NCBI GenBank assembly: GCA_036003365.1
Contig: DASYSL010000069.1
Span: forward strand, 1 to 9,094
Reading direction: 5' to 3'
Length of the DNA stretch: 9,094 nt
DNA from: DASYSL01 sp036003365
GTDB taxonomy: Bacteria > Eisenbacteria > RBG-16-71-46 > DASYSL01
In this document: positions 1-6,233 of the stretch, in pieces
Layout: every line of letters begins with the position of its first letter
How positions within the stretch are numbered: position 1 is the first letter of the stretch
The notes under the pieces: generated by a model
Databases searched by the model: none
What the model saw: only the letters and a program-made list of their open reading frames with translations
What the model was told of the DNA's origin: nothing
Position numbers and translations under genes: made by a program

Positions 1-2126
1 ACGTTGTCGGCGTCGACGCGCCCGTAGCCGATGTTGTTGTCGGGCGCGGTGAAGCCGGTCAGCGACATGTCGGCCGAGTTGATGGCCATCGCCTTGAGGA
101 GCGCGGCCGAAGGCGAGAAGCCGTCGGCCGGGACCGCCGCACCGGTGGGATACCAGCCATCGGTGCAGTACTGACGCATGAGCGTGACGGCTCCGGCGCC
201 GGTCGGGCTCGCCATCGACGTGCCGGAGAGCGTGCCGTACGACGCGGTTCCGGGCCCGAAGGCCGAGGTCACGCTCTGGCCGGGGCTCGCCAGGGTGGGC
301 TTGGTGCGACCGTCGAGCGTAGGGCCGCGGCTCGTCGCCGAATAGATGTTGTTGGCCAGGGTGCCGTTCTGCGTGCCGCCCGCGCTCGTGCAGTCCTTGG
401 CGCTCGCCGGCGTGCCCACCGTGCCCGGCGCCGGGCCCGAGTTGCCGTCGGAGAACGAGATGTAGAAGTCGGGATGCGACCAGATGAACTGGTCGACCAT
501 GTATGAATAGAGCGTGTAGGCGCCGTTGACCGTGCCGCCCCACGAGTTCGACGAGATGCGCGCCGCGCCCCCCGCATTGCCGAGATAAGCCGGCAGGAAC
601 AGATCATTCAGGTCGGGAAACGGATCGACGAAGCCGAAGAGCTGCGGCCCGCCGATGTCCATGAAGTAGATCTTGCCTTCCTTCGCCATGCCGTCGCGCG
701 CGCTCGCGCCGCTCACCGGATCGTCCCAGCCCACCATTGTGCAGGCGGTGTGCGTGCCGTGATACGAGTCGGTCGACGAATCGCCGAAGGCGGCGTTCGG
801 GTTCAGCGAGCCGCGCTTGTAGGCGATGATCTTGCGGTGTGTCGGATAGTCGCCGAAATCGGTGATGGGCACGGCAGTGTCGCGGAACATGTCGTGATAG
901 GTCTTGATCCCCGTGTCCGAGGTGGTGACCACCTGGCCCTGGCCGCGAATGCCCATCGTCCACACGCGCCGGTTGCCATTGAGGTTGGTCTGCACCACCC
1001 ACTGCGCGAGATCGTTGAGCGGACGCATGGGGATGACGGGCTCGATCCAGGCCACGTCGGCGAGACCGGCGAGGTCGGCCAGGCGCCCCGCCGGGGCGCG
1101 CACGCGCATGATCTTGTTCACGCCGTTGGCCCACGCGCCTTCGACGCCCAAGCCCAAGCCCTGCACGAGGCCGCGCGCGCGTGGCACGTCGGCGTCGGGG
1201 AAGAGCAGCACCTGGTAGAGCGAGTCGCTCTTTGCCTGGGGATCGACCAACGGGCTCATCTTGTAGGCGGGCCGGAACTCCCCCATCCAAGCCGGGTGTG
1301 AGCTCGCCTCGATGGCCTGGCGGCCGGCATCGGTGGTGCGCACGAGGAACGCCTGATCGGGCACGTAGCAGAACACGGCGGCGCCCGCGCGCACGAGAGC
1401 GGCGCGCTCGGCCTCGCTCGGCGGGCCATTGAACTGCACGAGATAGGAGTGCATCGCCCCCGCGCTCTCGACGGCCGTGGATGCGCGCTCGGTGGCGAGC
1501 GCGGCGGGCACGACAGGCTCGCGTAGCGCCGGCGCGAAGTCGTAGCCCGCGGCCAAATGGATGCGCGCCGGACCCGCGACCCGCGCCGTCTCCTCGGGCG
1601 CAATCACAGACGCCATGGGGGACGGCAGGAGCAGACTCGGCGCGATGCGGTTGGCGAACTTGGGCAGGGCCGTGAAACTGCGCGTCTCGCTCACCGCGAG
1701 CGAGCCTGTACCGGGATCGCGCGCCACGACGCACCACCAGAGCGGAGTCTCGGCGTCGATCGTGAGACCGGCCGCCGAGAGGTCGAGCACCGGCCGATCG
1801 GCGCGCATGGTGATGAGCTCGGGGCGAGCCGGGACCTCCGTCCACGCCGAAGAATCGAACGGACGCGTCGAGAGAACGAGCTTCTCGGCGCGCCAGCCGG
1901 CGGCCGTGCGAAACGCAAAGCGTGCCTCGCTTTCGACGAGGCGCTGGCCTTCGGCGGGAGCGATCAACACCGGCTGCCCGAGTACGGCGCGGGCCTCGGG
2001 ACGGAGCGCGGCTTGCACGTCTGAGCCCGCGAGAAACAGGCCCAGGAAGCCGATAACCAGGATCAGCCGATCGCGCACAGGCCGCGCTTTCGCACTCGAA
2101 CAACCTTCCCTGTGGAGTGGAGTCAT
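1..2126 (-). CDS. Secreted subtilisin-like (S8, Kp43-like) serine protease, C-terminus cut by window edge
   Basis: This is an exported endopeptidase of the subtilase family. The frame is open for 708 codons and runs off the window at position 1. The charged N-terminus and hydrophobic stretch at residues 21-33 form a signal peptide, probably cut after SDVQA (residue 39). Residues about 53-155 look like an Ig/FN3-type beta domain. Residues about 225-370 look like a propeptide, with SYLVQF near 228 and WIEP near 360. The catalytic domain follows: Asp404 in TTSDTGI, His456 in YHGTHTA, oxyanion Asn562 in SDGNSG, and Ser637 in GTSMASP. The SRGPTLDGRTKP stretch and GTSMASP suit the Kp43-type subgroup. 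The ATG at 2126 has no Shine-Dalgarno; a GTG at codon 17 would give a shorter, more classical signal peptide, so the start is uncertain. Any C-terminal sorting or binding domain lies outside the window. The family call is firm; the substrate is unknown. Confidence 0.93.
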   Translation of the reverse strand, partial: MTPLHREGCSSAKARPVRDRLILVIGFLGLFLAGSDVQAALRPEARAVLGQPVLIAPAEGQRLVESEARFAFRTAAGWRAEKLVLSTRPFDSSAWTEVPARPELITMRADRPVLDLSAAGLTIDAETPLWWCVVARDPGTGSLAVSETRSFTALPKFANRIAPSLLLPSPMASVIAPEETARVAGPARIHLAAGYDFAPALREPVVPAALATERASTAVESAGAMHSYLVQFNGPPSEAERAALVRAGAAVFCYVPDQAFLVRTTDAGRQAIEASSHPAWMGEFRPAYKMSPLVDPQAKSDSLYQVLLFPDADVPRARGLVQGLGLGVEGAWANGVNKIMRVRAPAGRLADLAGLADVAWIEPVIPMRPLNDLAQWVVQTNLNGNRRVWTMGIRGQGQVVTTSDTGIKTYHDMFRDTAVPITDFGDYPTHRKIIAYKRGSLNPNAAFGDSSTDSYHGTHTACTMVGWDDPVSGASARDGMAKEGKIYFMDIGGPQLFGFVDPFPDLNDLFLPAYLGNAGGAARISSNSWGGTVNGAYTLYSYMVDQFIWSHPDFYISFSDGNSGPAPGTVGTPASAKDCTSAGGTQNGTLANNIYSATSRGPTLDGRTKPTLASPGQSVTSAFGPGTASYGTLSGTSMASPTGAGAVTLMRQYCTDGWYPTGAAVPADGFSPSAALLKAMAINSADMSLTGFTAPDNNIGYGRVDADN

Positions 2127-2132
2127 TGGGAA

Positions 2133-2141
2133 AGAGTAGCA
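2133..2141 (-). promoter_or_regulatory. Candidate extended -10 promoter for the S8 protease gene, implying a leaderless mRNA
   Basis: Read on the minus strand this is TGC followed by TACTCT, fitting the TGnTAnnnT extended -10 pattern. It ends six bases before the ATG at 2126, which would place transcription initiation at or next to the start codon. No Shine-Dalgarno precedes this ATG, which agrees with a leaderless transcript. No convincing -35 hexamer was seen. This is inference from position and pattern only. Confidence 0.35.
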
Positions 2142-2182
2142 TCCCGGGCGCGAAGCCCGCGAACGGCGAAGGAGCGAAAACG

Positions 2183-3373
2183 ATGAAATCTCGTGTGTGG
2201 ATTGGACTCGGTGCGGCAGCCTCCCTCTTCCTCTCCGGCGCAGCGCCCGCGCATGCCCAGGCCGGCATGGAGGCGGGGGCGATCACGAGTCACTCGGCAG
2301 GCTTGGCGCCAAAGCCGAAGGAAACGGGCAGCGCGACCGCGACGACCACCACGAGGACCAGCGGCGCCGTCGGCGGCAGCAAGATGGTGGGCGGCAAGCC
2401 CGTGGCCACCACGCTTCCCGATCGGCATGTGCGCCCGCCTTCGGGCGCGCCGGGAGCCATCTCGGGACAAGTGCTCGAGCACGGCAACGGGAAGCCAGTG
2501 AAGAACGTGCTCCTGCGCCTCGTCTCGACCGAGCCCCAGTACGTCGTCGAGACCAAGCTCTCGCGCACTGACTCGACCGGATCGTGGTCGTTCAGCGACG
2601 TCGAGCCCGGCCGCTGGTCGCTCGCGGTCGACCCCGATCGCCTGCCTGAGACCTACGGCCTTTCCGATTCTCCGCGCATCGTCGTCGTCGCCAAGCACGA
2701 CGACTTGCACGCGGCTCCGTTCTCGCTCTATCGCACCGCCTGCGTCGGCGGCCACGTGCAATGGGCCGACGGCTACGTGTTCTCCGACGCGCCCGTCTTG
2801 GTCGCGCCGTGGCACGCGGGCCTGCCGCCGGCGCGCGGACGCGTGAACGGCGTCGGCGATTACGAGATCTGCTCGGCTCCCGCCGACAGCGCCATGGTGT
2901 GGCTCGTGCTGCGTGACGGGCGTCGCATCGGCACGCCGGTCAAGCTGGCGATCGGCCACGCTGCGCGCGTCGACTTCAAGCCGCCGGCGATCGAGGACAT
3001 GCCGGGCACCGAACTCTTCTTGAACGCCAGGACGGCGAGCGGCACCAAAGTCCCGTTCGCGCGCCTTCTCCTGGTGGGGCGCCGTCTCGGCGTCGCCGCC
3101 GAGCCGTGGGTTGTCTACGTGCAGGACGCAACGGCCGACCGCGAGGGCGAAGTCATGACGCACGTCCCCTACGGCACGTACGAGATCCTGGGCTGGAATC
3201 CGCGCCAGGGCGAGTGGGGGCGCGTCGAGCAATTGGTCATCGCGCGTGGCTCCGGACAGTCGTTCGAGCACGAGGTGACGCTCCGGGGGACGAGCACGGC
3301 CGACGAGCAGGCCGCGTGGCGCCAGGACCTGCTGGCGCGCGCCGACGATTTCCAGCTTCGCTGGGTTCCCTGA
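2183..3373 (+). CDS. Secreted protein with carboxypeptidase-regulatory-like (transthyretin-like) domains
   Basis: The product has 396 residues and is predicted to be exported: MKSRVWIGLG starts a signal peptide ending at AHA (residue 25). Residues 45-90 are a Gly/Thr/Pro-rich linker with a TATTTT run. Residues about 91-170 match a carboxypeptidase-regulatory-like or prealbumin-like beta-sandwich: ISGQV, then GKPVKNVLLRL, then TDSTGSWSFSDVEPGRWSLAV. Residues about 185-265 (CVGGHV to RVDF) and 276-368 (LFLNARTASG to EVTLRG) look like two further, more diverged copies. No catalytic motif was seen, so a structural, adhesive or carbohydrate-binding role is possible but unproven. The ATG at 2183 is chosen because AAGGAG (2169-2174) lies 8 bases upstream and the signal peptide begins there; an in-frame GTG at 2117 would add an unlikely 22 residues. 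It is divergent from the S8 protease gene, and a shared role with it is only a guess. Confidence 0.8.
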   Translation: MKSRVWIGLGAAASLFLSGAAPAHAQAGMEAGAITSHSAGLAPKPKETGSATATTTTRTSGAVGGSKMVGGKPVATTLPDRHVRPPSGAPGAISGQVLEHGNGKPVKNVLLRLVSTEPQYVVETKLSRTDSTGSWSFSDVEPGRWSLAVDPDRLPETYGLSDSPRIVVVAKHDDLHAAPFSLYRTACVGGHVQWADGYVFSDAPVLVAPWHAGLPPARGRVNGVGDYEICSAPADSAMVWLVLRDGRRIGTPVKLAIGHAARVDFKPPAIEDMPGTELFLNARTASGTKVPFARLLLVGRRLGVAAEPWVVYVQDATADREGEVMTHVPYGTYEILGWNPRQGEWGRVEQLVIARGSGQSFEHEVTLRGTSTADEQAAWRQDLLARADDFQLRWVP

Positions 3374-3386
3374 CCGCACATTTCTC

Positions 3387-3395
3387 TGCTAAGGT
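3387..3395 (+). promoter_or_regulatory. Candidate extended -10 promoter upstream of the lipoprotein protease gene
   Basis: TGC followed by TAAGGT fits TGnTAnnnT and lies in the 138-bp gap after the carboxypeptidase-regulatory-like gene. It would give a leader of roughly 110 bases before the ATG at 3512. No good -35 hexamer at normal spacing was found. No intrinsic terminator was seen in this gap, so read-through from the upstream gene is also possible. Confidence 0.25.
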
Positions 3396-3511
3396 TGGTT
3401 CGGCGCTTCCGCGCGGTGTGCTCCCGGTACACGCTCGCGGCCGGCTCTCTCAAGAAGCGCTCCCACGAACGAAGCCAAGTAACGCGCCCCTCACATCTGG
3501 AGGCCCTAGTC

Positions 3512-4546
3512 ATGAGGCATCCCCAGCGCTTTCGTTCTTCCCTCTTTGTTTCTCTCGCCGCCGTGGCCGTCACCCTCGCCGTCGTGGCCGGGTGCGGACG
3601 CGAATCCACGCCGCCCATGGCGCCCTCGTCGAGCGCTTCCGCTGCCGGCGCCACGTTGCATCTCGATCTCTCGCACACGATGCAAGTGCAGGACCGCGCG
3701 ACGCCGGCGCTGCTCAGAATTCCCGGCGTGATCGGCTCCGGAACTTCCGTGGACGAGAAGGGTCAACCGGTGGTGGTGGTCTACACTGACCGTCCCACGG
3801 TCGGCGGCATCCTGCCCCAGCTCGAGGGCGTGCCCACGCGCGTCGTCATGACCGGCAAGGTCATCGCCTATGCCAACTCGATCGTGCCCAAGGCCCGCCC
3901 GGGCGGTGGCACGCTTCAGATGGGCACCTCGACGGGCAACGACAACGAATGCGCCTCGGGCACGCTGAGCTGCGTCGTGACCAAGGGTGGCACCGAATAC
4001 TTCCTCTCCAACAATCACGTGTTCGCTCGTGAGAACGATGCTTCGGTCGGCGAGCGCATCGACGCGCCGGGCCGCTACGACGGCAAGCCCAAGTGCGCCC
4101 AGACGCCGCAGATCGGCACGCTCGCTCAGTTCCAGAGCATCAGCTTCTCGGGCAGCAATGTGGTCGACTGCGCCATCACCAAGCCGTCGACCGGTCTCGC
4201 CTACTCCAAGGTGGAAGCGGGCGGCTATCAGCCGTCGACGACCACCGTGGCCCCGAGCGTCGGCCTCGCGTGCAAGAAGACGGGACGCACGAGCGGCCTC
4301 ACCACCGCCAGCGTGCAGGCCATCAACGTCACCATTCAGGTGCAATACACGGGTGGCGTCGCCACGTTCACCAACCAGGTCCAGTTCCCGGGCTCGTTCA
4401 TCCGCTCGGGCGACTCGGGCTCGCTGGCCGTGACCTCGTCCGGCAACAATCCGGTGGCGCTCATGTTCGCGGGCGGCTCCGGCGGCTCGTTCGGCAATCC
4501 GATCAATTCGGTGCTCTCGGCTCTGGCGATCTCGATCGCCCCTTAG
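3512..4546 (+). CDS. Lipoprotein trypsin-like (PA-clan) serine protease with N-terminal propeptide-like domain
   Basis: The 344-residue product is a predicted lipid-anchored serine peptidase. The signal peptide ends in the lipobox VAGC, with Cys28 as the lipidated residue, followed by a Ser/Pro/Ala-rich tether. Residues about 60-120 form a small domain containing RIPGVIG (69-75) and a VVVVY strand. The chymotrypsin-fold domain follows, with a complete triad: His169 in FLSNNHVFA, Asp219 in VVDCAI and Ser302 in SGDSGS. KKTGRTSGLT near residue 255-264 matches the GRTTGLT-like segment of NAL1-type trypsin-fold proteins. Five cysteines lie in the catalytic domain (147, 154, 195, 220, 254), so disulfides are likely if it is periplasmic or at the surface. 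The ATG at 3512 is preceded by GGAGG (3499-3503) 8 bases upstream; a more upstream in-frame start would bury the signal peptide. The next gene encodes the N-terminal domain alone. The peptidase call is strong; NAL1 relatedness is moderate and the substrate unknown. Confidence 0.88.
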   Translation: MRHPQRFRSSLFVSLAAVAVTLAVVAGCGRESTPPMAPSSSASAAGATLHLDLSHTMQVQDRATPALLRIPGVIGSGTSVDEKGQPVVVVYTDRPTVGGILPQLEGVPTRVVMTGKVIAYANSIVPKARPGGGTLQMGTSTGNDNECASGTLSCVVTKGGTEYFLSNNHVFARENDASVGERIDAPGRYDGKPKCAQTPQIGTLAQFQSISFSGSNVVDCAITKPSTGLAYSKVEAGGYQPSTTTVAPSVGLACKKTGRTSGLTTASVQAINVTIQVQYTGGVATFTNQVQFPGSFIRSGDSGSLAVTSSGNNPVALMFAGGSGGSFGNPINSVLSALAISIAP

Positions 4547-4573
4547 TCGCGTTCACCAGGTGCAGCTTGGCGG

Positions 4574-4604
4574 CCGGGGCGGAGAGCGCTACTCTTCGCC
4601 CCGG
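4574..4604 (+). promoter_or_regulatory. 13-bp RNA hairpin covering part of the ribosome binding site of the small lipoprotein gene
   Basis: Bases 4574-4586 pair with 4592-4604 over 13 positions with no bulge: eight G-C pairs at the base, then one G-U, then AGAG with CTCT. The loop is CGCTA. The right arm contains the first two bases of GGAG (4603-4606), the only Shine-Dalgarno candidate for the ATG at 4617. No T-run follows, so it is not a canonical intrinsic terminator. It could damp translation of the downstream gene in read-through mRNA from the protease gene, or protect the 3' end of that mRNA. The pairing is seen directly; the role is inferred. Confidence 0.6.
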
Positions 4605-4616
4605 AGCCATTTCGAG

Positions 4617-4913
4617 ATGAAATCCCTTCGCGCCACTCTCCTTCTCATGCTCGCTCTCGCCGGCTGTGCCCCGGTGCACAAGGAAACCGTGAAGGAAGCT
4701 CCCATCGCCGAAGTCCTCCAAACCCACACGCCCGAGGTGATGCGGATCCCGGGCGTGATCGGCACCGGGGAAGGCTCGGAGAACGGCGAGCGCGTGTTCG
4801 TCGTGTTCGCCAACCAGCGCACTCCCGAGCTCGACAAGCAGCTGCCGCACACCATCGGGGGCTACACCGTGGTGGTGCGTGTCGTGGGAGACGTGTCCGC
4901 CCCTCCGCGCTGA
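4617..4913 (+). CDS. Small lipoprotein resembling the propeptide-like domain of the adjacent protease
   Basis: The 98-residue product has a short signal peptide with lipobox LAGC (lipidated Cys17). From residue 38 it reads TPEVMRIPGVIGTG, which parallels TPALLRIPGVIGSG at residues 64-77 of the lipoprotein protease encoded just upstream. The resemblance continues as a hydrophobic strand (FVVFA against VVVVY), a conserved LP pair and a closing VVG/TGK strand, and stops where the catalytic domain would begin. No protease residues are present. It is therefore a free copy of the propeptide-like domain. A trans-acting inhibitor, folding helper or binding partner of the protease is a reasonable guess, not shown. 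The ATG at 4617 has GGAG 10 bases upstream; an in-frame GTG at 4560 would spoil the signal peptide. Its gene lies 70 bp after the protease gene, on the same strand, with a hairpin between. Confidence 0.8.
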   Translation: MKSLRATLLLMLALAGCAPVHKETVKEAPIAEVLQTHTPEVMRIPGVIGTGEGSENGERVFVVFANQRTPELDKQLPHTIGGYTVVVRVVGDVSAPPR

Positions 4914-4997
4914 TTGCATCGCGCCCGCTCGTTGCGCTCTGCACGACCGAAAATCCTGAAACTCATCCGCTTTTTCCGCGTGAAACGCCGCCGCGCT

Positions 4998-5006
4998 TGA
5001 TATACT
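4998..5006 (+). promoter_or_regulatory. Candidate extended -10 promoter (TGaTATACT) for the first small secreted paralogue
   Basis: TGA followed by TATACT is the best -10 element in the window, one base from TATAAT, and it sits in a locally A/T-richer part of the 154-bp gap 4914-5067. The expected transcript would start near 5013 with a leader of about 55 bases. No -35 hexamer resembling TTGACA is present 16-18 bases upstream, which an extended -10 can tolerate. Confidence 0.5.
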
Positions 5007-5067
5007 TTTCTTGCTCACACATTCGGAAGTCCTACCGGCAAGGGACGCCACCCACGAGGAGATCTCG

Positions 5068-5493
5068 ATGCGCCGCGTCCTCTTGCCTGCGTTGGTCCTC
5101 GCTTCTTCCCTCTTTCTCGTCGGTCACGCGAACGCTGGCAAGCCGGGCGGTGGCGGCGGTGGTGGCGGCTCCGCGTCGGGGACGTTCCAGGCCATCAATG
5201 GCTCCGGCGTGGGCGGCACGGTTTCGCTGCGCGCCCTCAGCGCGGGTACTCGCATCTCGGTCAACTTGAAGGGCCTGCAGTACGACGTCGAGTACGTGGG
5301 CACCTGGTCCACGACCGTGGCTTGCGAAGTGGGAACCGCGCCCCCGGCCGGAGCCTTCATGCGGTTCCGTGGTAGCAAACGCGGCACGGCCAGCTTCACC
5401 GTGGACGTGACCGAGCCCTTCGCGGACATCCACTCGGTCGCCATCCAGCTCGGCCAGTATCTGGACCTCGTGGCCTGCGCTCCCGTCAACTGA
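5068..5493 (+). CDS. Small secreted beta-sandwich-like protein, tandem paralogue 1
   Basis: This 141-residue protein starts with a signal peptide (MRRVLLPALV) ending at ANA, residue 23. A run of eight glycines (27-34) follows and probably acts as a flexible linker. The remaining hundred residues are the domain shared with the next two genes: GSGVGGTVSL, a GL-x4-EY segment, an internal Cys in TVACEVG, DIHSVAIQL, and a closing CAPVN. The two Cys positions are kept in all three copies and may form a disulfide. The alternating hydrophobic pattern and GxVxL...GL...Y...C order recall Cu/Zn-SOD-like or FN3-like beta-sandwiches, but the metal-binding histidines of SOD are absent. The function is unknown. 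AGGAG (5057-5061) lies 6 bases before the ATG at 5068, which fixes the start against an in-frame TTG at 5011. An intrinsic terminator follows 22 bases after the stop. Confidence 0.85.
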   Translation: MRRVLLPALVLASSLFLVGHANAGKPGGGGGGGGSASGTFQAINGSGVGGTVSLRALSAGTRISVNLKGLQYDVEYVGTWSTTVACEVGTAPPAGAFMRFRGSKRGTASFTVDVTEPFADIHSVAIQLGQYLDLVACAPVN

Positions 5494-5515
5494 CACGAAA
5501 CACATCCCTCCGAAG

Positions 5516-5546
5516 GGCGCGCACGCTCGCCGTGCGCGCCTTTTTT
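5516..5546 (+). terminator. Intrinsic terminator after paralogue 1
   Basis: GGCGCGCAC (5516-5524) pairs perfectly with GTGCGCGCC (5532-5540) around a 7-base loop, and six T residues follow at once (5541-5546). An outer inverted repeat, ACACGAAA (5493-5500) and TTTCGTGT (5544-5551), brackets it and uses part of the T-run. This is a textbook Rho-independent terminator and shows that the next gene is transcribed mostly from its own promoter. Confidence 0.93.
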
Positions 5547-5548
5547 CG

Positions 5549-5556
5549 TGTACGGT
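5549..5556 (+). promoter_or_regulatory. Weak candidate -10 element for paralogue 2
   Basis: TG directly followed by TACGGT lies just after the terminator and 45 bases before the ATG at 5601. Only 54 bases separate the end of the T-run from that ATG, so a promoter must lie here or overlap the terminator. The element is weak, its TG is one base closer than in an extended -10, and no -35 was recognised. Confidence 0.2.
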
Positions 5557-5600
5557 GAGTGTGCCTGCTCGGCCCCATCGCACTCGCCAAGGAGGTCGCC

Positions 5601-6008
5601 ATGCGTCGCTTGTTTCTCGCACTCCTCGTCGTCGCCTGCTCGTTCGCACTCGTGGATCGCGCCCAGTCCGCACCGCCGACCACCGGCACGGTGAATGCCG
5701 TCGGCGGTTCCGGCATCTCCGGCAAGGTGGCCATTCATCCGACCAAAGACGGCGGCTCGCGCATCACGGTTCGTCTTTCCGGGCTTCAGTTCGATGTCGA
5801 GTACATCGCCGTATGGTCGAACACAGCTTCGTGCGACGTAGGCACCGAACCTCCCCTGCCGACCAGCGTCATCGGCCGTTTCCGCGGTGACGCCCGGGGC
5901 AACGCCCGCGTCACGGCCGAGCTGAGCGCGCCGGCGGATCAGATTCAGTCGATCGCGGTGCAGCTGGCCAATGGACTTCAGCTCGTCGGTTGTGCACCGG
6001 TGCAATAA
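5601..6008 (+). CDS. Small secreted beta-sandwich-like protein, tandem paralogue 2
   Basis: The 135-residue product has a signal peptide (MRRLFLALLVVACSFAL) probably cut after AQSA, residue 24. The mature part begins TTGTVNAVGGSGISGKV and carries GLQFDVEY, an internal Cys in TASCDVG, QIQSIAVQL and a terminal CAPVQ. It matches paralogue 1 most clearly in GLQ[FY]DVEY and CAPV, and paralogue 3 in AVGGSG[IV]SGKV, so all three derive from one ancestor. It lacks the poly-Gly linker of paralogue 1. AAGGAGGT (5589-5596) lies 4 bases before the ATG at 5601, close to a perfect anti-16S match, suggesting strong translation. An in-frame upstream start at 5559 would displace the signal peptide and is rejected. 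No enzyme motif was seen and no function is assigned. Confidence 0.85.
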   Translation: MRRLFLALLVVACSFALVDRAQSAPPTTGTVNAVGGSGISGKVAIHPTKDGGSRITVRLSGLQFDVEYIAVWSNTASCDVGTEPPLPTSVIGRFRGDARGNARVTAELSAPADQIQSIAVQLANGLQLVGCAPVQ

Positions 6009-6030
6009 CGGCAATCAACGCGACTCGAGA

Positions 6031-6063
6031 GAGGCGCTGCCGTGAGGCGGCGCCTCTTTTTTT
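6031..6063 (+). terminator. Intrinsic terminator after paralogue 2
   Basis: GAGGCGCTGCC (6031-6041) pairs with GGCGGCGCCTC (6046-6056), with one T-G wobble, around a GTGA tetraloop of the GNRA type. Seven T residues follow (6057-6063). It begins 22 bases after the stop codon of paralogue 2, the same spacing as the terminator after paralogue 1. Confidence 0.94.
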
Positions 6064-6162
6064 CGTCAAGCACTCCCTCTGTGGGAACCTCTGCCCAAAG
6101 CATCGTGTCTGCAGTCACTTGAGGGAATCACGTCTGGCTAAACGCCCGCCGACCGAAAGCGC

Positions 6163-6171
6163 TGATAGGCT
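6163..6171 (+). promoter_or_regulatory. Candidate extended -10 promoter for paralogue 3
   Basis: TGA followed by TAGGCT fits TGnTAnnnT. The hexamer begins 68 bases upstream of the ATG at 6234; the TATACT of paralogue 1 begins 67 bases upstream of its ATG. Both are preceded by a GCGCT-like stretch. The rest of the 225-bp gap 6009-6233 holds the preceding terminator and no gene that I can support. No clear -35 was seen. Confidence 0.35.
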
Positions 6172-6233
6172 CAAGATGGCCTGCGGGAACGCGTGACGCC
6201 CTCGCGCGATTCGGGGCCACGAGGAGAATCATC

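Noticed and set aside
604..2286. Long minus-strand open frame of about 560 codons overlapping the S8 protease
   Set aside because: Its translation is Arg/Ala/Gly-rich with no motifs, while the neighbouring frame from 2126 gives a full S8 triad. It is a high-GC shadow frame.
2123..3379. Minus-strand open frame of 418 codons, antisense to the carboxypeptidase-regulatory-like gene
   Set aside because: The plus frame has a signal peptide, ribosome binding site and domain pattern. The antisense product is Arg/His/Asp-rich without motifs, as expected when stop codons are rare on both strands.
3404..3460. Possible terminator or riboswitch in the gap before the lipoprotein protease
   Set aside because: Only short imperfect pairings such as GTGT with ACAC are present, with no T-run and no aptamer pattern that I recognise.
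3506..4345. Minus-strand open frame of 279 codons, antisense to the lipoprotein protease
   Set aside because: It is His/Arg/Ala-rich with no recognisable domain, and the plus strand clearly encodes a protease with intact catalytic residues.
4914..5067. Intrinsic terminator after the small lipoprotein gene
   Set aside because: GCGC repeats near 4920-4940 form no good stem next to a T-run; the TTTTT near 4971 has no hairpin directly before it.
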